DNA of 64,000 bases from the NCBI GenBank assembly GCA_902592375.1, contig CACJEG010000001.1:62001-126000 (forward strand), read 5' to 3'. The notes below the pieces were generated by a model. The model ran no database searches and was not told where the DNA came from. It saw nothing but the letters and a program-made list of their open reading frames with translations. The translations under genes and the position numbers were made by a program. The stretch comes from an uncultured Pelagibacteraceae bacterium. GTDB lineage: Bacteria > Pseudomonadota > Alphaproteobacteria > Pelagibacterales > Pelagibacteraceae. Below are positions 56,049 to 63,983 of this stretch, one piece after another; the stretch's first letter is position 1; each line of letters starts with the position of its first letter.

Positions 56049-56900
56049 TTACATAGAAGCGTCGAAACCAAAGTGCTTAATAGCAAGTTTGCTAATAATT
56101 CCTTGTTTTCTAGCTTTGTTAATTGCTTTATTGAAGTCTTTTAAGATTTTGGCATCTCTTTTTCCAATCGCACTATCGTTAGCTTGTCTGATACCAACAC
56201 CTACACCATTACCAAATGCACCACCTGAAAAAGTTGGTCCAACTAATACAACTGGTTTACCTGATTTGTCTGCATAATCTGTAAATGCAACAGCTGCAGC
56301 TAAAGCAACATCACATCTTCCAGAGGTTAGATCTAGGTTAACTTCATCTTGAGTTTTATAAGTTCTAACATTTACACTTCCTACATCACCAGACTCTAAA
56401 AAGTTTTGGTGAATTGTTCCTGTTTGAGTACAAACCGTTTTACCAGCAAGTGCTCCTGTTAATGTTTTAAGAGCTTTTTTAACATCAGATCCACCCAATG
56501 ATAAATTAATTCCTTCTGGTGTATCCATACCCTCTAAACTTGAGCCTTTCATTACTGCTAGAGAAGCTACTTCGTCAGCATAACCTTGTGAAAAAGTAAT
56601 TGTTTTTTGTCTTTCAGCAGTAATAGACATTCCAGCCATAATCGCATCAAATTTTCTCATTACTAAAGCAGGAATCATTCCATCCCAATCTTGTTCAACA
56701 ATCGTACACTCATACTTCATAATTGTACAAAGTTCTTGAGCAAGCTCGACCTCAAAACCAATAAGATTACCTGATGCATCTTTTGAATTCCATGGAGGGT
56801 AAGCGCCTTCAGTTCCAATTTTTATTTTTTCAGCAGAAACATTTCCGATGATAAATAAAGAAGCAAGAACTGTTAAAATAGTTTTTTTGAATATATTCAT
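56049..56900 (-). CDS. Amino-acid ABC transporter binding protein (HisJ/ArgT-like)
   Basis: Periplasmic binding protein with a signal peptide at residues 1-23 (cleavage after NVSA near residue 23), then the SBP_bac_3 core with GAYPPWNSKDASGNLIGFEVELA and KYECTIVEQDWDGMIPAL. It resembles Lys/Arg/Orn/His or opine binders. Two permease genes follow; no ATPase gene. It lies beside the spermidine gene on the same strand with a 59-nt gap. Confidence 0.9.
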   Translation of the reverse strand: MNIFKKTILTVLASLFIIGNVSAEKIKIGTEGAYPPWNSKDASGNLIGFEVELAQELCTIMKYECTIVEQDWDGMIPALVMRKFDAIMAGMSITAERQKTITFSQGYADEVASLAVMKGSSLEGMDTPEGINLSLGGSDVKKALKTLTGALAGKTVCTQTGTIHQNFLESGDVGSVNVRTYKTQDEVNLDLTSGRCDVALAAAVAFTDYADKSGKPVVLVGPTFSGGAFGNGVGVGIRQANDSAIGKRDAKILKDFNKAINKARKQGIISKLAIKHFGFDASM

Positions 56901-56959
56901 TATTTTCTCCTTTAATTAAGAAGAATTATTTCACAAATTTAAATAAGAAAAAAGAAAAA

Positions 56960-58000
56960 TTAATGATTAATTGATGAAGAAAAATTCCAAGAGCAATCAA
57001 AACTAGGTATGTAAACTCTTGATAATTTTGCATTCCCAAAATTTTGGTTGAAGACATTTAACCAATTTTCAACCTGATGTGGTTTTTTGTCCTGACTACC
57101 TACTTGAGCAGTGATAACTCCTTTAGGTTTTAATATTCTGACTAATGAATCCATATTTTTTGCAGCTAAGTCTATACAAAATTGATCGTCATTTAGATCA
57201 ACAAAAATATGATCGTAAGTATCATCACTTACTGATTTAATACTTTCAAAAGCATCGCCCCAAACACATTTAACTGAATTTTTTTCTGTTGCTTTCTTGC
57301 CAATATCTCCAAGGTGTTTATTACAAACATCTACTACTTCGGGATCTAGTTCATACCAATCTATAAAGTTAAAATTTTTTGAAATACATTCTCTTGCAAC
57401 TCCGCCATCTCCGCCACCAATAATTGCTGCTCGTTCATTGTCTTTATTTAAATTTAAACCAGACCCTACAAAAGTTGAACTGTATAAATGCTCATCAGTT
57501 GAAGCCACCTGTATTTCACCATCAATAAACAAAGATTTACCAAATTGTTCTAAATCTAAAATTTCAATGTGTTGACCTACTTTAGATTTAAAATCTTCTA
57601 AAACATCATTTACTACATACGATTTTTGTAAGCCTGGCGAACTGTAAATGTCATGATAAAGAGATTTTGTATCTCTATTAAATTCTTTTTTAACTATTCT
57701 TTTGTGTTCAAATTCTTTCTTTATAATATCTATCGCCACTGAGGGGTTTACTTTTCCACATGTAAAGAAATCAAAACTTATAATTCCTTTTTCTGGAAAT
57801 GTATGAAAACTAATGTGACTTTCTGCTAATAAAGCAAGAATTGTAAAACCCTGAGGTTCAAATTTATATTTAGATATATTGAGAATTGTTACTTTTGCAG
57901 CTTTTGCAATATCATTAATTACTTTTTCAAATACAGAAGGATCATATTCTTTTGTTGTACCAATAATGTCTAGAGTTATGTGTTCTCCAACTTTAGTCAT
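56960..58000 (-). CDS. Fused S-adenosylmethionine decarboxylase / spermidine synthase
   Basis: A 346-residue fusion. Residues 1-~125 are a SpeD/SpeH-type domain; the processing site is ESHIS with Ser61, H66 and C81 (FTCG) as in pyruvoyl AdoMetDC, and T53 replaces the usual Ser. Residues ~126-346 form a SpeE-like domain with GGGDGG (195-200), GDA (248-250) and VDLNDD (267-272, D268). The usual DPxGPA and YHE motifs are altered. MTA from this reaction would feed the adjacent mtn genes. It overlaps nothing; 3 nt follow the aldolase gene. Confidence 0.88.
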   Translation of the reverse strand: MTKVGEHITLDIIGTTKEYDPSVFEKVINDIAKAAKVTILNISKYKFEPQGFTILALLAESHISFHTFPEKGIISFDFFTCGKVNPSVAIDIIKKEFEHKRIVKKEFNRDTKSLYHDIYSSPGLQKSYVVNDVLEDFKSKVGQHIEILDLEQFGKSLFIDGEIQVASTDEHLYSSTFVGSGLNLNKDNERAAIIGGGDGGVARECISKNFNFIDWYELDPEVVDVCNKHLGDIGKKATEKNSVKCVWGDAFESIKSVSDDTYDHIFVDLNDDQFCIDLAAKNMDSLVRILKPKGVITAQVGSQDKKPHQVENWLNVFNQNFGNAKLSRVYIPSFDCSWNFSSSINH

Positions 58001-58003
58001 TAG

Positions 58004-58636
58004 CTATCCTCTTTTATAATTCTTTGCTTTGGATAAAACTTTTTTCATTTCATTAATTGAAAGAATCTTTGGCTTACCCAATTTAAGGCTCGTTATATAC
58101 TGAAGCGATATATTTTCAACCTCTTCAGCAAGTTCAAATGCTTTTGATAAACTTTCTTCAAATGCAATCTGTCCGTGATTTGAAATTAAACAAGCTTTTC
58201 GACCCTTTAAAGCTTTCAAAATATTTTTTGACAATTCTCTTGTTCCAAATGTTGCGTATTTTGCACATTTGATATCATGACCTCCAGCCATTGCTACCAT
58301 ATAATGAAAAGAAGGTATTCCTCTCTTGTGAGTAGAAACTGCTGTAGCACATGTTGAGTGTGCATGAACAATTGCTTTTGCTTCTTTTTTATTTCTGTAG
58401 ATATCTTGATGAAACTTCCACTCAGATGAAGGAATTCCTTTTTTTTTATCAAAGTACCCATCTAGGGAAACAAAAACTATATCATTGTTCTTTAATGATA
58501 AGTATTTTTTTCCTGAAGGAGTAATTAAAAAACCATCTTTGTACCTTGATGAGATATTGCCAGATCTTAATGCTGATAAATTTTTTGAATTCAGCATTTT
58601 TGAATATTTTATTATTTCAGATCTTAAATTTTTCAT
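58004..58636 (-). CDS. Class II aldolase, FucA-like (probable methylthioribulose-1-phosphate aldolase)
   Basis: A 210-residue zinc aldolase. It has E72 in PSSEWKF, H91 and H93 in VHAHSTC, and H154 in SNHGQIA; the spacing matches E. coli FucA (E73, H92, H94, H155), as do HYMVAMAGG and YATFGTRELS. It lacks the Glu of MtnB-type dehydratases at the matching place. With mtnA and mtnP it would cleave methylthioribulose-1-phosphate to DHAP and methylthioacetaldehyde. It overlaps mtnA by ATGA. MtnB or fuculose-phosphate aldolase are alternatives. Confidence 0.8.
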   Translation of the reverse strand: MKNLRSEIIKYSKMLNSKNLSALRSGNISSRYKDGFLITPSGKKYLSLKNNDIVFVSLDGYFDKKKGIPSSEWKFHQDIYRNKKEAKAIVHAHSTCATAVSTHKRGIPSFHYMVAMAGGHDIKCAKYATFGTRELSKNILKALKGRKACLISNHGQIAFEESLSKAFELAEEVENISLQYITSLKLGKPKILSINEMKKVLSKAKNYKRG

Positions 58637-59703
58637 TTAAATAATCTTTTTAAACCATCAAAAGAAGCTTCGGCAATCCCTCTTTCAGTAATTAATCCTG
58701 TCACATATTTTGCAGGTGTTACATCAAAAGCTAAATTCATAGCTTTACTATTAGTTGGGTATATCAAAACTTTCTTAATTTCATTGTTCTCATCTATACC
58801 TTCAACATGAGATAATTCCTCTGAATTTCTTTCTTCAATGGGAATATCTTTTGCATCTTTGATGTCCCAATCAATTGTTGAACTTGGAAGGGCTACATAA
58901 AAAGGAACATTATTGTCATGGGCAGCCAATGCTTTAAGATAAGTTCCAATTTTATTACAAACGTCTCCATTGGATAAAGTTCTATCAGTACCTACAATAC
59001 ACATGTCAACTTCACCTCTCTGCATTAAAATACCTCCTGTATTATCAGCGATAATAGTATTGGGGATTTCCTCTTCGTTTAATTCGTATGAAGTTAAGTT
59101 TGCGCCTTGATTTCTTGGCCTTGTTTCATCTACCCATACATGAACTGGTATTCCTTTTTTATGAGCATGGTAAATTGGCGATGTTGCTGTACCCCAATTA
59201 ATAGTTGCTAACCAACCAGCATTACAATGTGTTAATATGTTTATTGTCTCTTTCTTTTTATTATAAATTTCTTCAATTATTTTTAATCCATTAATACCAA
59301 TATTTTCACAAAATTTTTCATCTTCATCACATATTTCTTTTGCCTCATTTAAAGCTATACTTAATATTTGATCACTGTTAATTCCTGATAATTTTTTTAT
59401 CATTCGGTCTACAGCCCACTTTAAATTAATAGCAGTAGGTCTTGATTGAATTAATTCTTTTGCACTTTTTTTTATAAATTCTGGATCATTATTTTCTTGA
59501 ACTGCCAAAGCTAGACCATAAGCAGCTGTTGCTCCGATTAGAGGTGCGCCTCTTACCTCCATTATTTTAATTGCATTAATTGAATCTTTTACTGTCTTTA
59601 GTTCTTTGATTTTAAATTGGTGAGGAAGTTTTGTTTGATCAATAATCTTAACAACATTATTTTCAAACCAAATAGTTCGATACTCTTTTCCTTCTATTCT
59701 CAT
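58633..59703 (-). CDS. mtnA: Methylthioribose-1-phosphate isomerase
   Basis: Isomerises MTR-1-phosphate to methylthioribulose-1-phosphate. The 356-residue eIF2B-fold protein has RGAPLIG (51-57), the catalytic Cys160 in THCNAG and Asp240 in VGTDR. Both catalytic positions match the characterised enzyme of this family. It overlaps mtnP by 4 nt and the aldolase by 4 nt, so the set is translationally coupled. Confidence 0.96.
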   Translation of the reverse strand: MRIEGKEYRTIWFENNVVKIIDQTKLPHQFKIKELKTVKDSINAIKIMEVRGAPLIGATAAYGLALAVQENNDPEFIKKSAKELIQSRPTAINLKWAVDRMIKKLSGINSDQILSIALNEAKEICDEDEKFCENIGINGLKIIEEIYNKKKETINILTHCNAGWLATINWGTATSPIYHAHKKGIPVHVWVDETRPRNQGANLTSYELNEEEIPNTIIADNTGGILMQRGEVDMCIVGTDRTLSNGDVCNKIGTYLKALAAHDNNVPFYVALPSSTIDWDIKDAKDIPIEERNSEELSHVEGIDENNEIKKVLIYPTNSKAMNLAFDVTPAKYVTGLITERGIAEASFDGLKRLFK

Positions 59704-60572
59704 TTACTTAAAACTCTACCTGCAACAGTTTTTAATTTATTTATAGTCTTTTTTGTTCTTTTTTCTGGAGCAGTAATAATTGCTACATCTAAACAATTAT
59801 TTGTTGGGTCATTTGGGTCAATATGATCTTCAAAATTATCAATTAAATTTTTAATCATAACTTTTGCTTTTTCAGCATTACCTAATAAAACTTTGATTAC
59901 TTGTTGAACGTCAACGTTTTCATGATCTGGATGCCAACAGTCAAAATCAGTTACCATTGAAACAGATGCATATCTAATTTCAGCCTCCCTTGCTAATTTT
60001 GCCTCAGGCATATTTGTCATTCCAATTACATCTGCTTTCCAAGATCTATATAAATTAGACTCTGCTAATGTAGAAAATTGAGGCCCTTCCATAACTACAT
60101 ATGTTCCATTTCTTTGATAATCAATGTTTGATTTTTTAATTGCTTCTTCGCATGCATTCATTAATCCGTTAGAGGTTGGGTGAGCCATTGATACGTGAGC
60201 AACAATCTCGTCATCAAAAAAAGTTTTATTTCTTGCAAAAGTCCTATCTATAAATTGGTCTACAATTACAAATTTTCCAGGAGGTAGATTTTCTTTAAGA
60301 GAACCAACAGCTGATACGGAAACAATATCTGTTACACCTAATTGTTTAAGTGCATCTATATTTGCTCTAAAATTTATATTTGAGGGAGAAACAAAATGTC
60401 CTCTACCGTGTCTTGGTAAAAAATATACTTCCTTACTATTATATTTAGTTTTTAAAATTTGATCAGAAGATTTTCCCCAGGGTGTTTGTAAATCAAGTAA
60501 TTCTCTATCTTTAAATTCCTCGACATCATAAAGACCACTACCACCAATTATTGCTAATTTATTTGTTGTCAT
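59700..60572 (-). CDS. mtnP: 5'-methylthioadenosine phosphorylase
   Basis: Cleaves MTA with phosphate to adenine and methylthioribose-1-phosphate. The 290-residue protein has IIGGSGLYD at the start, the PRHGRGH segment, and MTNMPEAKLAREAEI, and the TDFDCWHPDHE substrate region. It leads the salvage operon. It starts 41 nt from the divergent apt, whose substrate adenine it produces. Confidence 0.94.
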   Translation of the reverse strand: MTTNKLAIIGGSGLYDVEEFKDRELLDLQTPWGKSSDQILKTKYNSKEVYFLPRHGRGHFVSPSNINFRANIDALKQLGVTDIVSVSAVGSLKENLPPGKFVIVDQFIDRTFARNKTFFDDEIVAHVSMAHPTSNGLMNACEEAIKKSNIDYQRNGTYVVMEGPQFSTLAESNLYRSWKADVIGMTNMPEAKLAREAEIRYASVSMVTDFDCWHPDHENVDVQQVIKVLLGNAEKAKVMIKNLIDNFEDHIDPNDPTNNCLDVAIITAPEKRTKKTINKLKTVAGRVLSK

Positions 60573-60613
60573 ACTTAAAAAATTATTTATTTATAGTTTT
60601 ATATTTAACTATT

Positions 60614-61141
60614 ATGAATTTAAAAGATTATATTAGATCTATTCCTGATTATCCAAAAAAAGGTATTTTATTTAGAGATATAACTACCTTAATCAAAAAT
60701 GAAAATGCATTTGCAGAGACAATTAACCAAATTATTGAAAGATCAAAAAAGTATAATTTTACAAAAATAGCAGCTATTGAGTCTAGAGGTTTTGTATTTG
60801 CATCAGCTGTTTCGTTTGTTCTTAAAAAACCATTTATTATGCTTAGAAAAAAAAATAAGTTACCTGCGGATGTTCACTCAGTAGATTTTGAGCTTGAATA
60901 TGGAACAGCAACAATAGAAGTGCACAAAGATTCTATAAATGAAGAAGATAAAGTTTTAATAATAGATGATCTTATTGCAACTGGGGGTACGGCTGAAGCA
61001 GCCGCAAAATTAGTCAAAATTTCAAAAGGTAAAGTTGCAGCATTTGTATTTGTAATAAATCTATTTGATTTAGGTGGATCAGATAATTTAGTAAAAGGTA
61101 ATTATAAAGTTGAAAGTTTAATTGATTTTCCTGGGCATTAA
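60614..61141 (+). CDS. apt: Adenine phosphoribosyltransferase
   Basis: Turns adenine and PRPP into AMP. From the ATG at 60614 the protein has 175 residues, with IRSIPDYPKKGILFRDIT, ESRGF and the PRPP loop VLIIDDLIATGGTAEAA. An upstream hydrophobic stretch in the same frame (from 60551) is not used. It sits divergent from mtnP, recovering the adenine that mtnP releases. Confidence 0.95.
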   Translation: MNLKDYIRSIPDYPKKGILFRDITTLIKNENAFAETINQIIERSKKYNFTKIAAIESRGFVFASAVSFVLKKPFIMLRKKNKLPADVHSVDFELEYGTATIEVHKDSINEEDKVLIIDDLIATGGTAEAAAKLVKISKGKVAAFVFVINLFDLGGSDNLVKGNYKVESLIDFPGH

Positions 61142-61145
61142 AATT

Positions 61146-61943
61146 TTAAGAAATCCAGTCAGAATATAAATCTTTATTAATCTCTAAATATCTTGGATAA
61201 GTTTTATCAACATCAATTTTTATTAATTTTTGATTTGGATCTATAAAATAAATTTTATTTTCTATTTGTTTTTTAAGTTTTTCAATATTGTCTAAATCTT
61301 TATATTCACTATGAGCATAATTTTTTATTTTTTTTATAATTTTTTCAGGTTTTTTTAAAAAAGAAAAATGCCATCCCCCATTATTTAAGATCTGTGTTTT
61401 AAAAAAAATTCTTCTAAAAAAACCTCTTCTTAAAAATCTTTTATTTCTTAACCACTGAGGAGATTTCAAATACCTCTTGTAGCAGATTGATGAACCAAGC
61501 CAATTTTCACTATAAAGTAAGTTCAATTTATATATAAAAAATCTTTGTTTAAAAATTGCAAATTTATTTATTTTTATTTCATTTAATAACTCAAGATTCG
61601 GGATTTCATCTGCGTCAGAAATTAAAATTAAGTCATTTGGAGAACATTCTGTTAATGCTCGAGATATTGCATTTCTATTAAAGTTTTCCCTATAAAAATT
61701 TGGACTCCACCCTTTTTTGTAATTTTTAACTTCTTTAGGAATGTCATCTACAACTAAATAATTTATTTTTCTCTCAAATTTTTTAAATTTATTGATGTCA
61801 AAATTTAATTTTTTTTCTTCACCTGCGTGATTTCTGGTAGCTTCAACTATAACAAATTTGTCTACATATTTATCTAATATGTTAAATCTTAAATCTAAAT
61901 TTAGATCTTCATCAAAATACATTACGCAATCAAATATATTCAT
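61146..61943 (-). CDS. Glycosyltransferase family 17-like protein
   Basis: A 265-residue protein starting MNIFDCVMYFDEDLNLDLRF, with VIVEATRNHAGEEK and DLILISDADEIPN, the GT17 (beta-1,4-GlcNAc transferase) pattern with a DAD-like metal site. The ATG at 61943 is chosen over an upstream in-frame start. No membrane span. Probable role in cell-surface glycan; donor unknown. Convergent with apt by a 4-nt gap. Confidence 0.78.
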   Translation of the reverse strand: MNIFDCVMYFDEDLNLDLRFNILDKYVDKFVIVEATRNHAGEEKKLNFDINKFKKFERKINYLVVDDIPKEVKNYKKGWSPNFYRENFNRNAISRALTECSPNDLILISDADEIPNLELLNEIKINKFAIFKQRFFIYKLNLLYSENWLGSSICYKRYLKSPQWLRNKRFLRRGFFRRIFFKTQILNNGGWHFSFLKKPEKIIKKIKNYAHSEYKDLDNIEKLKKQIENKIYFIDPNQKLIKIDVDKTYPRYLEINKDLYSDWIS

Positions 61944-62009
61944 AATTTTAATAACTTTTTTATGATATGTTCTGCTTCTGAAATAGCACAAAAATAAAGG
62001 GTTAAAAAC

Positions 62010-62018
62010 TTATCCACA
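62010..62018 (+). promoter_or_regulatory. Perfect DnaA-box-like site upstream of guaC
   Basis: TTATCCACA, a perfect match to the DnaA box consensus, lies about 51 nt before the guaC ATG. It overlaps the left arm of an 8-bp inverted repeat (AGGTTATA 62018-62025 and TATAACCT 62053-62060) around an AT-rich loop. Only one clear box was found in this 125-nt gap, so a full origin is not shown. Confidence 0.4.
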
Positions 62019-62068
62019 GGTTATATATTTGTTTGAAATAAGTTTTATTACTTATAACCTTGGGCCAT

Positions 62069-63103
62069 ATGAGAATTGAGGAAGAACTTAAGCTAGATTA
62101 TTCCGATGTATTGTTTAGGCCAAAAAGAAGTACTTTAAAAAGTCGTAAAGACGTAAATCTTCTACGAACTTATCGATTCAAATATAGCAAGAATGAATGG
62201 TCAGGTATTCCAGTAATGGCTGCAAATATGGATGGTGTTGGAGAATTAGGTGTTGCTGAAAAATTAAATGAATATGGGATGATTACATCATTAACAAAAC
62301 AACATGATATTAAAAAACTTAAACAAAATAAAAATATTAAAAAAATCTATCCTAATATCGCACTTAGCGTTGGTATTAAAAAAGAAGATTTTCAAAATTT
62401 AGATAAAGTATTAAAAGAATTTAGTTTTTTTAAATTCATTTGTATTGATGTTGCGAATGGATACACAGAACATTTTACCAATTTTATTAAATCAGTAAGA
62501 GATAAATATCCCACAAAAACAATCATTGCTGGTAACGTCGTAACAGCAGATATGACTCAAGAGTTAGTTTTAAGTGGAGCTGATATTGTTAAAGTTGGTA
62601 TTGGACCTGGAAGTGTTTGCACAACAAGAATTCAAACTGGAGTTGGTTATCCACAATTAAGTGCAGTAATCGAATGTGCTGATGCGGCTCATGGACTTGG
62701 CGCACATGTGATTGCAGATGGTGGATGCACTTGTCCTGGTGATGTTGCTAAAGGTTTTGGAGGTGGAGCAGATTTTGTAATGCTTGGCGGTATGCTTGCA
62801 GGACATGATGAAGGTAATGGTAAAATTGTCAAAGTTAACGGAGAAAAATATATAGAGTTCTATGGATCTAGTTCTGAAGTTGCTAATAAAAAACATTATG
62901 GTGGACTATCAGATTATCGAAGTAGTGAAGGAAGAAAAGTAAGAGTAAAATATAGAGGCAAAATAAACGATACTATTTTAAATATTCTTGGTGGTATAAG
63001 AAGTAGCTGTACTTATGTTGGCGCTCCTTCACTAAAACAATTAAGTAAATGTACAACTTTCGTTAGAGTATCCAATCAATTTAATGATAGTTTAATTAAA
63101 TAA
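62069..63103 (+). CDS. guaC: GMP reductase
   Basis: NADPH-dependent conversion of GMP to IMP. A 344-residue IMPDH/GMPR barrel without CBS domains; the active-site Cys lies in KVGIGPGSVCTTR, and DGGCTCPGDVAKGFGGGADFVMLGG follows. The ATG at 62069 is chosen rather than the TTG at 62060. It sits beside purine salvage genes (apt, xanthine-type phosphoribosyltransferase). Confidence 0.92.
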   Translation: MRIEEELKLDYSDVLFRPKRSTLKSRKDVNLLRTYRFKYSKNEWSGIPVMAANMDGVGELGVAEKLNEYGMITSLTKQHDIKKLKQNKNIKKIYPNIALSVGIKKEDFQNLDKVLKEFSFFKFICIDVANGYTEHFTNFIKSVRDKYPTKTIIAGNVVTADMTQELVLSGADIVKVGIGPGSVCTTRIQTGVGYPQLSAVIECADAAHGLGAHVIADGGCTCPGDVAKGFGGGADFVMLGGMLAGHDEGNGKIVKVNGEKYIEFYGSSSEVANKKHYGGLSDYRSSEGRKVRVKYRGKINDTILNILGGIRSSCTYVGAPSLKQLSKCTTFVRVSNQFNDSLIK

Positions 63104-63104
63104 T

Positions 63105-63623
63105 TTATTTTTCAAACTTAAAATCTTTTATATTTGTAGTTTCATATTTCTCAAAAGGCATATGTATCCAAGGAGAGTCTTTTAAATAATCTACAGAATA
63201 GTCAGGTTTAAATTTTGAAGTTGATTTGTGCCATAAAACTGCAGTTTTAATTTTTTGGTCAAAATAAAAACCATAAAAATGTTCTAACCATTTAATACTT
63301 TTTATTAAAGTTTTTCCAGAGTCAGCTAAATCATCAACTAACAAAACATGTGAGCCTAAATTTGGAGTAGTTTTCGCTAAATCTCTTGAAAAAGTAAACT
63401 GTCCTTGTTGATTTTTTATATCGTCACTATCACCATGGTAAGATTCTACAGATAGAATGGCTAAAGGGACATTAAAAAGTCTACTAAAAATATCTCCAAC
63501 CCTTAGTCCACCTTTTGCAATACAAATTATTTGATTAAAATTTAAATTATCATCATGGATTTTTTTAGCTAATTGCTCTATCTTTTTATGATAATCTTCC
63601 CAAGTTATATAAATATCTTTCAT
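63105..63623 (-). CDS. Purine-type phosphoribosyltransferase (Gpt-like)
   Basis: A 172-residue phosphoribosyltransferase with the PRPP-binding loop HVLLVDDLADSGKTL and IICIAKGGLRVGDI. The size and sequence fit xanthine/guanine or hypoxanthine phosphoribosyltransferases. It is convergent with guaC with a 1-nt gap and next to tRNA-Met (5-nt gap). Base specificity is not certain. Confidence 0.8.
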   Translation of the reverse strand: MKDIYITWEDYHKKIEQLAKKIHDDNLNFNQIICIAKGGLRVGDIFSRLFNVPLAILSVESYHGDSDDIKNQQGQFTFSRDLAKTTPNLGSHVLLVDDLADSGKTLIKSIKWLEHFYGFYFDQKIKTAVLWHKSTSKFKPDYSVDYLKDSPWIHMPFEKYETTNIKDFKFEK

Positions 63624-63628
63624 AATTT

Positions 63629-63705
63629 TGGTAGCGGGAAGTGGGATCGAACCACTGACCTCGGGCTTATGAGTCCCGCGCTCTAACCAACTGAGCTACC
63701 CCGCC
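63629..63705 (-). tRNA. tRNA-Met (CAT anticodon, elongator-like)
   Basis: A 77-nt cloverleaf with acceptor GGCGGGG/TCCCGCT, anticodon loop CTCATAA (anticodon CAT), T-loop TTCGATC and encoded CCA (63629-63631). Sequence matches alphaproteobacterial elongator tRNA-Met; a lysidine-type tRNA-Ile is less likely. It lies just upstream of the phosphoribosyltransferase gene. Confidence 0.9.
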
Positions 63706-63773
63706 TTAATTGATAAATGGTTTATAATATAAATCTTTATTGTTTCAATAAACTTTTTTAAATCAAATCTAAA

Positions 63774-63983
63774 CTAAATAATAAAATAAATAGCTAATGA
63801 GCTAACTAAACCAGCTAAAATAATTGAAAAAACAATTCTTTTTTTTAAAGTTCTTTTTTGGTCTAATCGAACTCTGTTTAGTAAAATATTTACATTAGTA
63901 GTTTTAATTTTATCTAATTCAAAATCTTTATTTTTAGGAATATCAATATTAAATAATGATGTACCTTGATCATTTTTTTTCAC
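63774..63983 (-). CDS. Small single-span membrane protein, 69 aa
   Basis: A 69-residue protein with a hydrophilic N-terminal half (MKKNDQGTSLFNIDIPKNKD and on) and one C-terminal span at about residues 50-68 (a tail anchor). The start is a GTG at 63983, which overlaps the stop of the partial upstream frame by 4 nt (GTGA). Function unknown. Confidence 0.6.
   Translation of the reverse strand: MKKNDQGTSLFNIDIPKNKDFELDKIKTTNVNILLNRVRLDQKRTLKKRIVFSIILAGLVSSLAIYFII

Noticed and set aside
60551-60613. Upstream extension of apt as a membrane anchor
   Set aside because: The extra 21 residues overlap the divergent mtnP start and do not occur in Apt proteins; the ATG at 60614 fits the family.
62060-62068. 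TTG start for guaC three codons upstream
   Set aside because: The ATG at 62069 begins the conserved MRIEEELKL start; TTG adds only MGH.
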